DNA from: Calothrix sp. CSU_2_0 | GTDB lineage: Bacteria; Cyanobacteriota; Cyanobacteriia; Cyanobacteriales; Nostocaceae | Length of the DNA: 56,214 nt | Reading direction: 5' to 3' | Assembly: GCA_012034595.1 (NCBI GenBank) | Contig: JAAUPE010000033.1 | Location: 1-56,214, forward strand | Shown here: positions 44,089 through 53,731 of the stretch, in pieces | Layout of the letters: the number at the start of each line of letters is the position of its first letter | Numbering within the stretch: the first letter of the stretch is position 1 | Position numbers and translations under genes: made by a program | Notes under the pieces: generated by a model | Told to the model about the DNA's origin: nothing | The model's database searches: none | Seen by the model: only the letters and a program-made list of their open reading frames with translations

Positions 44089-46137
44089 TCATTTAAAACG
44101 CGGACAAATTCGTTGCACCGTTTGCGGAAGCTGACGGCACATTTGATTGAAATTTCGGGGATTATAACGTGACCAAATAAATAATCCTAAACTAGCGCTT
44201 CCCAACAACAATAGTAATAACCCAACAAGTAAAGCCAGAGGTTTGCGCTGTTTCTGTTTTTTACCTATTGCTGATACCGGGGTAGCTGCTGGAACAGGTG
44301 CTTCATCTGGAAGTTCTAAATCTAAATCGAGTAAAGCTTGGGAACTATCCGCAAGCTCCGCTCCATCCCCTGAATCCCCAATAATTTCCCCATCAGGTTC
44401 GATTTCACCCTCAAAAATTCCTAGTGGTGATTCTTCGCTGGGAGGAGTAGCAATAATATATTCTGGCGAAACCCGACAATAGGTCATAACTACAGAAATA
44501 TTATCGTGACCGTTGGTTTGATTTGCCAAACGGATCCAAGCATACAGCCCATCTTCCAACGTCATTTGCCCGTTTAATACAGGTACAGCAAAATCTTGCC
44601 AACTTCTTTCGACTAAATTGTTGTCGCTCAAACCATCCGAACACAACAACAACACTCCATCTTCATCAATAATCAATCGCTGAACGGCGATATGTAAGCT
44701 TTCACCTTCTTTAGTTCCCAAGGCTTGCGTCAGAGCTGTGGCATCAGGACGCTCAATTGCTCTACGATACATACTACGGAGCGATCGCACTTCCCTTCCT
44801 AATACATCATCATCTACAGTCAATCGCTGGCAGCTATCACGGGTTATCCAGTAAACCCGACTGTCGCCAATACTAGCAATATATAATTCGTGGGAATTTT
44901 CCGCATCCCACCCCATTGTCGATCGCACTGCTTGGGGAACTTGTATCCCCATCACCAAGGTTGTACCCATGCGTTGAGTACCTTCGCGATTCTGCTGATT
45001 ATTCGCGTTACAAATCAAGTTATTTACAACCCGTAAGCTCGCTTCAATTTGCTGTTGTAACAATTCAGGGGGAACGGGTTCAGACTGTTGGGAAACTTCC
45101 GTCAGCAAAGCCCGAATTTGTAACTTCATCGATTGCACAGCGAGTTGACTTGCTACCTCACCACCTTCATGCCCCCCAATCCCATCACAAACAATCGATA
45201 CCCGTGGCAATAAAGGGTCTTCGATGGAATCTTCATTGGTGGGAAAGCAAGAGTCTTCGTTTTGTTGAGGTTCGATGCCAATATCCGTTGCACCTGCAAC
45301 TTTCAAAGCTAGGGGAAATTCGGCTGCTGCTGAAAGTAATAAAAGATTAAGTTGTTGACTGATTTCCGCGAATTGTGCCGTACCTTGTAAAATCGGACTC
45401 AGAATATTTTGCAACTGTTCGCTAATTGATGGGTGTGCTGTTGTCACTAAAGGTTGCCAAGATTCACCCAATCTCTGTAGGGAAGTTATGGGGGTGTGAA
45501 TGCGAGATGTTGCCATCAATTCTAATAACCGCACACACCAACCTTGTACCCGTAGGTTATTGGGTAAAAACAAACTGGCTTCCACATCCAAATCTGATAA
45601 TAGCTGCCAAAGTTGGAGAATTTGCCATAGCCAGTAAACTTGACGCACGGGAGTCGCTTGTTCCCACATTTCCATGATTGATGGGTAAAGTTTGCCGTTT
45701 TCATCAATGGGGGCATTTTCTAGCAAAATAGCTTTGCTTGCGGCTTCCCAGGGTGAATCAACAAAACCATACACTTGGGGAAGATGGGATACAGCCGAAG
45801 GTAGTGGTGATGATTGCTGCGATAAAGGCAACTTAACACTAGGAACATATCGCATTCCATATAACCGCAGATAAGGAATAATTTCCCCAGGTAATTCATC
45901 TTTTGTTTCCGGCATTTCCCCCGGTTTTTTATCCAACCAAATTTGTGGTGCAATTACCTCATAGCGATCGCCTATTATTTGTCCTATAGGTATCTTCGAC
46001 AAATTCTCACCGATTGCCCAAACATACCGATACACAATTGGAGTCTGGCAATTTGCACAAACTCGACTCCCGACAAAATTAATTGGGTGGGAACAGGTAG
46101 GATTAATGCAATGGATTATCCGCTCAGTAGTAATCAT
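44089..46137 (-). CDS. PP2C-family Ser/Thr protein phosphatase with zinc ribbon and C-terminal membrane helix
   Basis: The 682-aa protein starts with a zinc ribbon (CINPTCSHP...CANCQ, residues 10-32). A middle region (residues 35-265) follows with GDRYEVIAPQIWLDKKPGE, which resembles a degenerate kinase-like scaffold. The PP2C domain has VCDGIGGHEGGEVASQLAVQSM, ASIGDSRVYWI, LLLCSDGLSDNNLVE and GHDNISVVMT, holding the metal-binding Asp residues. A single transmembrane helix (LALLVGLLLLLLGSASLGLFIW) lies near the C-terminus. The catalytic Asp set appears intact. It should dephosphorylate Ser/Thr targets of Hanks-type kinases. Confidence 0.85.
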   Translation of the reverse strand: MITTERIIHCINPTCSHPINFVGSRVCANCQTPIVYRYVWAIGENLSKIPIGQIIGDRYEVIAPQIWLDKKPGEMPETKDELPGEIIPYLRLYGMRYVPSVKLPLSQQSSPLPSAVSHLPQVYGFVDSPWEAASKAILLENAPIDENGKLYPSIMEMWEQATPVRQVYWLWQILQLWQLLSDLDVEASLFLPNNLRVQGWCVRLLELMATSRIHTPITSLQRLGESWQPLVTTAHPSISEQLQNILSPILQGTAQFAEISQQLNLLLLSAAAEFPLALKVAGATDIGIEPQQNEDSCFPTNEDSIEDPLLPRVSIVCDGIGGHEGGEVASQLAVQSMKLQIRALLTEVSQQSEPVPPELLQQQIEASLRVVNNLICNANNQQNREGTQRMGTTLVMGIQVPQAVRSTMGWDAENSHELYIASIGDSRVYWITRDSCQRLTVDDDVLGREVRSLRSMYRRAIERPDATALTQALGTKEGESLHIAVQRLIIDEDGVLLLCSDGLSDNNLVERSWQDFAVPVLNGQMTLEDGLYAWIRLANQTNGHDNISVVMTYCRVSPEYIIATPPSEESPLGIFEGEIEPDGEIIGDSGDGAELADSSQALLDLDLELPDEAPVPAATPVSAIGKKQKQRKPLALLVGLLLLLLGSASLGLFIWSRYNPRNFNQMCRQLPQTVQRICPRFK

Positions 46138-46385
46138 ACAATTTTTATTTTTTTGACAATGATATACGTAGATTTGTGATTCAACTAGCTGCCAAAAATA
46201 GGAATTTTATGATAAATTTGAGTTATAGACTCGTGTATTTCTATTTCTTAAATACTACTTTTTAATTAAGTATTATTACTGAGAAAATTTTTCAGGAAAC
46301 AGCTAATGTATGAGTGTATCTAAGCATAGAAATGTATTTTCGGGAATGTAGTGTCTAGGACGGCATTATATCGAGTGCAGTGTCA

Positions 46386-46814
46386 ATGAGTGCAATGTCA
46401 ATTTGGCTAATCATCGGAACCGGGTTGTGTTTGACTGAACTAATTTTTCCGACTGCGTTTGTGTCATTGATGATGGGATTGAGCGCTTTTGTGGTAGCGC
46501 TACTGTCGGGAGTAATCGGAACACTTTGGTTGCAGGTGGTGGTTTGGTTGGTTATTTCGGTGCTGTTAATTTTTATTTCGCAGCGCTTGCTACCAAAACC
46601 ACGACGAAGAACAAAATTTCAAGATGCGGTGATTGGAGAAACAATCAGCGAAATTCCCCCTGGAAAAGCTGGAAGAGTTTTATACGAAGGAAATTCTTGG
46701 CGGGCAAGATGTGACGATGACAAGTTGTACATCCAAGCTCGCGAACCTGTTTACATAGTTCGACGCGAAGGTACAACGCTGATTGTGATGCCGCAGAATG
46801 TTTTAAATGGGTAA
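46386..46814 (+). CDS. NfeD family membrane protein
   Basis: This protein of about 142 aa has three or four N-terminal hydrophobic helices (IWLIIGTGLCLTELIFPTAF onwards) and a C-terminal OB-fold (VIGETISEIPPGKAGRVLYEG and WRARCDDDKL). NfeD proteins assist SPFH/stomatin proteins in membrane microdomains. The next gene, 147 bp downstream on the same strand, encodes exactly such a protein, so they work as a pair. Alternative starts lie at GTG 46380 and ATG 46395. The spacer between the two genes holds STRR1-like ATTGGGG repeats. Confidence 0.9.
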   Translation: MSAMSIWLIIGTGLCLTELIFPTAFVSLMMGLSAFVVALLSGVIGTLWLQVVVWLVISVLLIFISQRLLPKPRRRTKFQDAVIGETISEIPPGKAGRVLYEGNSWRARCDDDKLYIQAREPVYIVRREGTTLIVMPQNVLNG

Positions 46815-46852
46815 TTGGGGATTGGGAATTGGGGATTGGACATTGGGAATTT
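46813..46852. repeat. STRR1-like heptamers
   Basis: Degenerate ATTGGGG/ATTGGGA units lie in tandem between the NfeD and SPFH genes. Confidence 0.75.
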
Positions 46853-46961
46853 AACTTTTGCTCCTTTCTATTTTCGGCTTTCTAGTTTTCTCCCTATTCC
46901 CTTTTCTTCCTCATTCCTCTTTCTCTTTCTTCCTTTTCTTTTTAAATTTGGAGATTAATTA

Positions 46962-47942
46962 ATGGAAGGCTTCTACTTTCTGATCTCATTAATATTTGGT
47001 GGTTCTGTTTTGGCTAGTTCGGTTAAAGTCATAAATCAAGGTGATGAAGCCTTGGTGGAAAGATTGGGAAGTTATAACAAAAAGCTCGAACCTGGCTTGA
47101 ATATGATTTTTCCCTTTGTGGATAACATTGTTTACAAACAAACGATTCGCGAGAAGGTTTTAGATATTCCTCCACAACAATGTATTACCCGCGATAACGT
47201 TGGGATTACTGCTGATGCGGTGGTTTATTGGCGAATTGTCGATATGGAGAAGGCTTATTATAAAGTCGAAAATCTTCAGTCAGCGATGGTGAATTTGGTT
47301 CTCACACAAATTCGCTCGGAAATGGGACTATTGGAACTCGACCAAACATTTACAGCTCGCTCCGAAATTAATGAAACATTATTACACGACTTAGATATAG
47401 CAACTGACCCTTGGGGTGTGAAAGTAACGCGGGTTGAATTGCGCGATATTATTCCTTCGCAAGCAGTACGGGAGTCGATGGAATTACAAATGTCAGCCGA
47501 ACGTCGTAAGCGTGCTTCGATTTTAACTTCCGAAGGCGATCGCGAAGCGGCTGTAAATTCTGCCCGTGGTAAAGCTGATGCTCAAATTTTAGATGCGGAA
47601 GCACGACAAAAATCCGTGGTTTTAGCTGCTGAAGCCGAACAGAAAGCAATTGTATTGAAAGCCCAAGCTGAACGACAACAGCAAGTTCTCAAAGCTCAAG
47701 CAATTGCCGAATCAGCCGAAATTATTTCCCAAAAAATCAAAAATGACCCAACGACGAAACAATCTTTAGAAGTCTTGTTAGCACTGGGTTATCTTGATAT
47801 GGCTTCCGTAATTGGTAAAAGTGACAGTAGCAAAGTCATGTTTATGGACCCCCGTACAATTCCCGCTACTCTGGAAGGAATACGTGCGATCGCAGGAGAT
47901 ACATCAACTGCAAATGGCATCGTACCCAAGAATTTGGGATAG
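46962..47942 (+). CDS. SPFH/Band 7 (stomatin/paraslipin-like) protein
   Basis: The 326-aa protein has an N-terminal membrane anchor ([19 protein letters not shown]) and a band 7 domain ([25 protein letters not shown] onwards). A coiled-coil flotillin-like region ([27 protein letters not shown]) leads to the conserved [26 protein letters not shown]. It forms oligomeric rings in the membrane and may modulate FtsH-type proteases. It pairs with the upstream NfeD gene. Not to be confused with HflK/HflC, which have other lengths and partners. Confidence 0.9.
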   Translation: MEGFYFLISLIFGGSVLASSVKVINQGDEALVERLGSYNKKLEPGLNMIFPFVDNIVYKQTIREKVLDIPPQQCITRDNVGITADAVVYWRIVDMEKAYYKVENLQSAMVNLVLTQIRSEMGLLELDQTFTARSEINETLLHDLDIATDPWGVKVTRVELRDIIPSQAVRESMELQMSAERRKRASILTSEGDREAAVNSARGKADAQILDAEARQKSVVLAAEAEQKAIVLKAQAERQQQVLKAQAIAESAEIISQKIKNDPTTKQSLEVLLALGYLDMASVIGKSDSSKVMFMDPRTIPATLEGIRAIAGDTSTANGIVPKNLG

Positions 47943-48052
47943 TAAAAATTCAATATAAACAGCAGGATTCCCCTTCCTCAGAGGAATGAAGCACGAGCGA
48001 CAGCAATGTGCGGAATGCAGCAGGGAGGGGAGAAATGCGAGTGAGTAAGAGT

Positions 48053-48105
48053 CCCACCGCTTTGTAAGACCGACAAGCGAAGCTCTCGGAAAACAAAGCG
48101 GTGGG
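48053..48105 (+). other. Left-end hairpin of the TnpB element
   Basis: CCCACCGCTTTGT (48053-48065) pairs perfectly with ACAAAGCGGTGGG (48093-48105) around a 27-nt loop. Stable hairpins at the ends are typical recognition structures of IS200/IS605 transposases. Confidence 0.7.
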
Positions 48106-48188
48106 CGAGGAGCGAACAAATACCATGTTTGTACCTTGCTACCTTTATCTTCACACGATACAATGAATATCAACAACTCGTGAAGAAT

Positions 48189-49499
48189 ATGCAAGTCATC
48201 ACTGCCAAGCTAAAATTAAACCCCACAGCAGAGCAAAAAGAAGCTCTGCGTGGGGTTTCTTTGGCTTATAGAGATGCCTTGAATTATGCTTCGCAGGTCG
48301 CTTTCGATCTGAATAAAACCAGTAGTGGCAATAAGTTACAAAAGGCTGTCTACAACGAGTTACGCGCTCGGTTTGGACTTGGAGCGCAAATGGCTTGTAA
48401 TGTCCCCAGGCAAGTATCTGCAACTTACAAAGGACTCTGGACTAAGGTTAAACAGAATGTCGCAGCAATTAAAGCTGGATATACCAAGAAGCGTTACAAG
48501 GGACTAGATAAAGCCCCTAAGTACGTTTCTCGTACTGTCACCTTAAACTACCAACGAGACTACTCATTTAAAACCGAACAACGAGTTAGCATTAACACGC
48601 TAAACGGTCGAGTAGTCGTATCCTACGAAGGATATAACAAGCATCTCCAGCTAATAGTAAGTTGTGCGAGGATTGGTGCGGCTAAAATTGTCTATCAGCG
48701 TTCCTCTAAAACTTACTACTTGATGGTGAGCTTAGAGATTGAAACCCCAATTATCGAGCCGACCAATATTACTAGAATCTCTGGTGTAGATGTCGGACAA
48801 AGATATTTGGCAGTCGAAGTAGACTTACAAAATAAGGCTAAATTCTACTCTGGCTCGGCTGCTAGACATAAAGCTAATCGCTATAACAAAGCACGTAAAA
48901 CCCTTCAGCGCAAAGGCACTCGTTCGGCAAAGCGAAGACTAATTGCTTTGTCGGGTAGAGAGAGACGGTTTATCGCTGATACTAACCACCAAATCGCCAA
49001 GCAAATTGCTAAACCTAATAGCTTGATTGGATTGGAAGATATAACCGGAATACGGGAAAGAACTAAGTCTAAATCGGGCAAGAAGGTCAGTAAGAAACAG
49101 CGAAAAGCCAATCGAAACAAAGCTAAATGGTCGTTTGCCGAATTGCATGGCTATATTGACTATAAGGCTAATTTAGTTGGTTCGTTAGCAACTAAAGTAC
49201 CCGCTCACTATACTTCGCAAAGTTGTGTGAGGTGTGGGCATACGAGTAAAGCTAATAGACCCAATAAAGGTTTATTGTTTCGTTGTGAATGTTGCGGTTT
49301 TGAACTGCATTCTGATTTGATTGGTGCGCGAAATATTGCATTAAGAACGTTGCTCGTCCGACAAGATTGGATGAGTACGGGTGCCTTGTCAGTGCGCCCT
49401 CATGGAACGAAGGATGAAACTAAAGCCGAAATCCTCCAAAGGTTCTCGGAATTGCGGTGGACTTCAGTTCCAAGCCCCACCCTCGCGGATGAGTGCTAA
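48189..49499 (+). CDS. tnpB: RNA-guided nuclease TnpB
   Basis: The 436-aa protein has all TnpB signatures. The N-terminal region begins MQVITAKLKLNPTAEQKEAL. The RuvC residues are Asp201 (GVDVGQRY), Glu283 (LIGLEDITGI) and Asp376 (HSDLIGARNIA). A zinc finger has Cys346, Cys349, Cys366 and Cys369 (CVRCGH and CECCG). The catalytic triad is intact, so it is probably an active RNA-guided DNA nuclease of the type ancestral to Cas12. I chose the ATG at 48189; the open frame upstream to 48129 is not conserved. Its 3' end overlaps the right-end hairpin, where the guide omega-RNA should be produced. Confidence 0.93.
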   Translation: MQVITAKLKLNPTAEQKEALRGVSLAYRDALNYASQVAFDLNKTSSGNKLQKAVYNELRARFGLGAQMACNVPRQVSATYKGLWTKVKQNVAAIKAGYTKKRYKGLDKAPKYVSRTVTLNYQRDYSFKTEQRVSINTLNGRVVVSYEGYNKHLQLIVSCARIGAAKIVYQRSSKTYYLMVSLEIETPIIEPTNITRISGVDVGQRYLAVEVDLQNKAKFYSGSAARHKANRYNKARKTLQRKGTRSAKRRLIALSGRERRFIADTNHQIAKQIAKPNSLIGLEDITGIRERTKSKSGKKVSKKQRKANRNKAKWSFAELHGYIDYKANLVGSLATKVPAHYTSQSCVRCGHTSKANRPNKGLLFRCECCGFELHSDLIGARNIALRTLLVRQDWMSTGALSVRPHGTKDETKAEILQRFSELRWTSVPSPTLADEC

Positions 49500-49530
49500 C
49501 GCACGAAGTCGCAGGGTGGGGTAATGACAA
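49400..49530 (+). ncRNA. Putative omega-RNA (reRNA) at the TnpB right end
   Basis: TnpB guides derive from the 3' end of the gene and the element boundary. Here CCCCACCCT (49475-49483) pairs with AGGGTGGGG (49513-49521), extended by GCG/CGC past one bulge and overlapping the tnpB stop. The guide would be the sequence just after the element end. Extent is a guess. Confidence 0.35.
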
Positions 49531-49544
49531 TCTTATAAAAATAG

Positions 49545-49573
49545 AACCATACTGCAAACGGTATGGTTTTTTT
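49545..49573 (+). terminator. Rho-independent terminator after tnpB
   Basis: AACCATAC and GTATGGTT form an 8-bp stem around TGCAAACG, followed by TTTTTAA. It may end the tnpB or omega-RNA transcript. Confidence 0.75.
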
Positions 49574-49631
49574 AATTGGATGGAATACAAATTAGGGCAA
49601 ACGGTTGTTTGCCCCTACAGTATTATCGATC

Positions 49632-49719
49632 GCGGAACGGTTAATTTTCCTTGGTTTGGGAATTTACTACTATTCCGTTTGCGGAATGGTTAATTTTTTT
49701 CGGGTTTGGGAATTTACTA
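49632..49719. repeat. Two-copy imperfect direct repeat
   Basis: A unit of about 38 bp beginning GCGGAACGGTTAATTTT and ending TTTGGGAATTTACTA occurs at 49632-49669 and 49681-49719 with a few changes. It is non-coding, between the TnpB element and xthA. Confidence 0.75.
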
Positions 49720-49757
49720 GGATTATTGGGGGAAAAGTAAAGACTTCGAGTTAAAAA

Positions 49758-50543
49758 TTAAAATTCGACAATTACTGGTGTGTGATCGCTGGGTTTTACT
49801 AATTTTCTGGGTTCGATATCAATGACGCAACTTACTGCCTTTTTATATAATTCAGATGTTAAATAATGATGATCGATGCGCCAACCTCGATTTCGAGAAA
49901 ATCCCATTGTCCGATAATCCCACCAGCTAAAGTGTCCCCCTTCCTCCGTAAATTTGCGGAATGCATCGGCAAAGCCTAATTCCAGCAATTCTTTAAGTGC
50001 CTGACGTTCGGCATCGGAAGACATAATATGATTTTTGATACTGCTAACTTTTTCATAAATATCTTTGTCTTCAAGGGCAATATTAAAATCACCACACATG
50101 CAAATATTCGGTGTTGTAGATAGTAAAGTTTGGAGATATTTTTGCAGCAGCTTTAACCAACCAAGTTTATATTTATACTTCTCACTATCAACCTCAGAAC
50201 CATTCGGTACATAAAGATTCAGGATTCTCACCCCATCAATCACACCTGTAATTATCCGCTTTTGTTCATCCCATTCCGGTTCAATGTCGGCTAATATACT
50301 CGCGAAACCTGTAGTTACTTGTTCGAGTGGCTTTTGACTCAGCAAAGCAACCCCATTATAGGATTTTTGCCCATATATATAGATGTGATAGCCTAACGCT
50401 GCCAACTCAGTGCGGGGAAAATCTGCATCAACTACCTTAGTTTCCTGCAAGCAAAGCACATCCACAGGATTTTGTTGCAACCAATTTGTTACATGCTCTA
50501 AGCGCGATCGCACTGAGTTTACATTCCAAGAAGCTACTTTCAT
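49758..50543 (-). CDS. xthA: Exodeoxyribonuclease III
   Basis: The 261-aa EEP-superfamily nuclease acts in base excision repair on abasic sites and 3' ends. Signatures are MKVASWNVNSVRSRL at the start, LCLQETKV with the metal-binding Glu, CGDFNIALEDKDIY, GFADAFR and the C-terminal PSDHTPVIVEF with the catalytic Asp-His. RGWRIDHHYLT is also typical. The length is normal. The 5' spacer (50544-51025) is shared with the divergent glycosyltransferase gene. Confidence 0.94.
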   Translation of the reverse strand: MKVASWNVNSVRSRLEHVTNWLQQNPVDVLCLQETKVVDADFPRTELAALGYHIYIYGQKSYNGVALLSQKPLEQVTTGFASILADIEPEWDEQKRIITGVIDGVRILNLYVPNGSEVDSEKYKYKLGWLKLLQKYLQTLLSTTPNICMCGDFNIALEDKDIYEKVSSIKNHIMSSDAERQALKELLELGFADAFRKFTEEGGHFSWWDYRTMGFSRNRGWRIDHHYLTSELYKKAVSCVIDIEPRKLVKPSDHTPVIVEF

Positions 50544-51025
50544 GGTTTTGGTACGTGGTTTTTAATGCGATACGCTTCACTTGTCACAACTTTGATTTAT
50601 CATTAATTCCTCGATCGCACAAGCCCCCTTCCCGTAGCGTGTCCGTAAGCAAATTCTCTCCGAATTTATCCGTGGTGGAATCAATCCAAAATCTTAAGAA
50701 ATTGTTATCTAAAAATCAAATTCAATATATTTCGCTAGAGAATAAAGAAGGTTTCCTATGATCCCCAGGATAGATGAAGCTAAATAAATGTTGAGTGTAA
50801 TCTAATGGATGTTGTTACCTGATGACAAATACTGGTTAGCTAGTTTTAGTTGCTGTCAATTTGTCAAGTGCGGTTAACCAGAATATTCTTATTTTGATAA
50901 CCGACTAAATTGATGTAAACTTCGAGTAAATGAGTATATTTACTCTGTCAACTAAATTCTGTTTAATTCTGATGTAAATCGGAAGATACAGGGCTTTTCA
51001 CCTGCTGAACCAAAAAAAACAAGTT
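50544..51025. other. Spacer between divergent genes
   Basis: This is an A+T-rich spacer between xthA and the glycosyltransferase gene. A dispersed repeat fragment (CCCTTCCCGTAGCGTGTCC) lies near 50623-50645. No gene was recognised; promoters of both flanking genes are expected. Confidence 0.4.
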
Positions 51026-52092
51026 ATGAAAATCGCTCAAGTCGCCCCCTTATGGGAACGAGTTCCACCCCCAACTTATGGAGGAATCGAACTGGTAGTG
51101 AGTCACTTAGCCGATGAATTAGTACGTCGAGGTCACGAAGTTACTTTATTCGCGTCTGGAGATTCGCAAACACTCGCAAAGCTCGAAGCTGTTTGTCCCC
51201 GTGCATTGCGTTTAGACCCTGATTTTAGGGAATATTCGGTGTACGAAACCCTCGAACTCAGCCAAGTGTACCAGCGTGCTGCGGAATTCGATATTATTCA
51301 CTCCCATGTAGGGGTTACGGCATTAGCTTTGGCTAACTTTGTACCAACACCAACAGTACATACTTTGCACGGTAGCTTTAACAGTGAAAACCGGAATGTA
51401 TACAGTCACCATCACAAACAACATTTTATTAGTATCAGTAACGCCCAGCGTCAGGTAGACCTGAACTACATTGATACAGTTTACAACGGCATTAACCCCG
51501 ATAGTTACCAATTTTTTGCTCAACCTCAAAACCCAGCTTATTTAGCATTTTTAGGTAGATTTTCGCCAGAGAAAGGACCGCACCATGCGATCGCGATCGC
51601 GAAAAAACAGGTTGGCGATTGAAAATGGCAGGGAAAGTTGATGCAGTTGATGCAGAGTTCTTTGAACGGGAAATCGCACCACACATAGACGGCAAGCAAA
51701 TCGAGTTTCTCGGTGAAATTAATAATTTCCAAAAAGCGGAACTTCTAGGAAATGCAGCGATCGCACTCTTTCCAATCACTTGGCAAGAACCATTCGGCTT
51801 GGTCATGATTGAAGCAATGGCAGCTGGTACGCCAGTAATTGCGATGAGTATGGGTGCTGTTCCAGAGGTTATTGCCCACGGTAAAACAGGTTTTGTTTGT
51901 CAAAGCTATGAGGAAATGGCTGCTATGATTCCTCGTGCATTAGAACTTAGTCGTCGTCAATGTCGCCAGCATGTAGAAGATAATTTTAGCGTTGCCCAGA
52001 TGGTAAATGGGTACGAGCAAGTTTACCAGAAGATGATTCAACAGCGAATTAGTCAGAATGGTCATCTTCATGCTGCCAAAATCAAATTGTAA
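51026..52092 (+). pseudogene. Glycosyltransferase family 4, frameshifted
   Basis: The first frame (ATG at 51026, 198 codons) encodes the N-terminal Rossmann half: MKIAQVAPLWERVPPPTYGG, IIHSHVG, LHGSFNSEN and LGRFSPEKGPHHAIAIA. The second frame (to 52092) has the C-terminal half with FPITWQEPFGLVMIEAMAAGTPVIA, the GT4 E-x7-E motif, then GAVPEVIAHGKTGFV. Adding one A to the A6 run at 51602-51607 restores KKTGWRLKMAGKVDAVDAEFF and gives a normal protein of about 355 aa. It would transfer a sugar from a nucleotide donor; the acceptor is unknown. A base-calling error is likely. Confidence 0.85.
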
Positions 52093-52224
52093 TTAACAGC
52101 TTGATTAAGGGGTTTTAGCGTGCTTAATTGGGGCATGTAGAGAAGCTGGTACATCTTTATTCCCTTTTTACAGGGAAGACGGATCGATCTAGAACAGAAA
52201 CACACACACAAAGAGGACAATGGT

Positions 52225-52413
52225 ATGAGTATGAGAGCCAGTAGTTGCCCTTGTTGCGGTAGTTCTACGTTATTACGTCATGTTCGTCAGGGTCAGATTT
52301 ATTGGTTTTGTCAATCCTGCCGTCAAGAAGTTTCATTGTTAACTGTTAATCGGGTTGCTGGAGTCGCAACGATGACTACAGGTATGATTCCTCAATCAAC
52401 AGTTAAAGCTTAA
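52225..52413 (+). CDS. Small zinc-ribbon protein
   Basis: This 62-aa protein has two CxxC pairs, CPCC (residues 8-11) and CQSC (residues 29-32), spaced as in a zinc ribbon. An aromatic WFCQSCRQEVSLL segment follows. No enzymatic domain is present. An AGAGGACA SD-like element precedes the ATG. It may bind nucleic acid or protein, but nothing in the neighbourhood defines its role. The size and Cys spacing argue for a genuine gene. Confidence 0.65.
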   Translation: MSMRASSCPCCGSSTLLRHVRQGQIYWFCQSCRQEVSLLTVNRVAGVATMTTGMIPQSTVKA

Positions 52414-52702
52414 TTTTGATATAACCCTCTTACTGACCGATCTGCGATAAGTTCCCGACTTCTAAAAACTTCAGACTAATCTAAATTTAAAAAGTTCCCT
52501 TGCTCTGCCTGATAAAATTAGGTGGAGCTAATTTATATATTTGGGGATTGGGGATTGGTATTACACTTATCCCAAATATTGTAAGGGCGAACGGCCGTAC
52601 TCCGAGACGGAGAAGCAAGCTACGCCCCTACCTGGGGGATTGGGATAATTTGAAGGCAAAATTCCGAACTCCTAACTTTTCTTAACAATAGAGGTTTTTA
52701 AT

Positions 52703-53731
52703 TTGCTGGCGGCTGTACTTTACGATCGCGAAAATTTATGTCTCGAACAGGTACCAGACCCGATTCCGCAAGTGGGTGAGGTGGTGATTCGTATTGGGGC
52801 AGCTACGACTTGTGGGACTGATTTGAAGGTATGGCGACGGGGGGGACATGCGAAAATGCTCAAACCGCCGACTTTATTTGGACATGAGGCTGCTGGGGAA
52901 ATTGTTGCGCTTGGGGAAGGTGTGACTAAGTGGAAAATAGGCGATCGCGTTGTGGCAAATAATTCTGCGCCATGCATGAAATGCTACTTTTGTCAACGCG
53001 AGGAATATTCGCTTTGCCCAAATTTAACTTGGAATAATGGGACTTTTGCGGAGTATTTGCAGATTCCCGCACCGATTGTTGAGCATAATTTATTGTCGCT
53101 TCCTGATGCTTTGGCTGACGAATTGGCGGCAATGACCGAACCTTTGGCTTGTGTGTTGCATGGGGTAGCACGTTCTGGTGTTAAACCTGGGGATAGGGTG
53201 GTTTTGTTGGGTGATGGTGCGATTGGGTTGATGTTTGTGGCTAAGTTAGCGCTCGATCGCAATGTGGAAGTATTTGTTTTTGGTGGTTGCGATCGCAGGT
53301 TGGAAATAGCGCGTCAATTTGGTGCGAGTCAGACTTTTAATTATCGGCAAGTTCCAGATATACCCAGTACAGTCAAGGAATTAACTGATGGATTGGGTGC
53401 GGATATTGCGATCGAGGCAACTGGTATACCCAGCGCTTGGGAAACTGCGATTAATTGCGTTCGTCCTGGTGCTACGGTAAATTTATTTGGTGGCTGTCCT
53501 AAAAATACGGCAATTAATTTAAGTACTGAGCAATTGCATTACAGCGAACTGACGTTAAAAGGTGTTTTTCACAACACGCCATATTTTGTCCGTCAAGCAT
53601 TACAACTCATTGCTAGCCGCCAAATACCTTTTGAATTATTGATAAGCGAACATCGACCCTTGGCAGATTTAGAGAAAGTATTCGTAGATATGCGGGAACG
53701 ACGAGTTATTAAAGTTGCCATTAATCCGTAA
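52703..53731 (+). CDS. Zinc-dependent alcohol dehydrogenase family protein (MDR)
   Basis: The 342-aa protein has the catalytic zinc site CGTDLK and GHEAAGEIVALGEGV. The structural-zinc loop is CMKCYFCQREEYSLC (four Cys), and the Rossmann fold carries GDGAIGLM. It oxidises or reduces an alcohol, sugar alcohol or aldehyde with NAD(P); the threonine/sorbitol dehydrogenase-like branch is plausible. The start is TTG at 52703, preceded by AGAGG at a proper distance; no ATG is available upstream. A STRR-type repeat and a dispersed repeat lie in the spacer before it. It appears monocistronic. Confidence 0.88.
   Translation: MLAAVLYDRENLCLEQVPDPIPQVGEVVIRIGAATTCGTDLKVWRRGGHAKMLKPPTLFGHEAAGEIVALGEGVTKWKIGDRVVANNSAPCMKCYFCQREEYSLCPNLTWNNGTFAEYLQIPAPIVEHNLLSLPDALADELAAMTEPLACVLHGVARSGVKPGDRVVLLGDGAIGLMFVAKLALDRNVEVFVFGGCDRRLEIARQFGASQTFNYRQVPDIPSTVKELTDGLGADIAIEATGIPSAWETAINCVRPGATVNLFGGCPKNTAINLSTEQLHYSELTLKGVFHNTPYFVRQALQLIASRQIPFELLISEHRPLADLEKVFVDMRERRVIKVAINP

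Larger units (their letters stand above)
47960..49530 (+). mobile_element. Solo TnpB element (IS200/IS605-type, no tnpA)
   Basis: The element consists of a left region with a 13-bp stem hairpin (48053-48105), one tnpB gene and a right-end hairpin (49475-49521). No Y1 transposase gene lies nearby, so it would have to be mobilised in trans. Boundaries are estimated from the hairpins and the ends of flanking genes. Confidence 0.6.
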
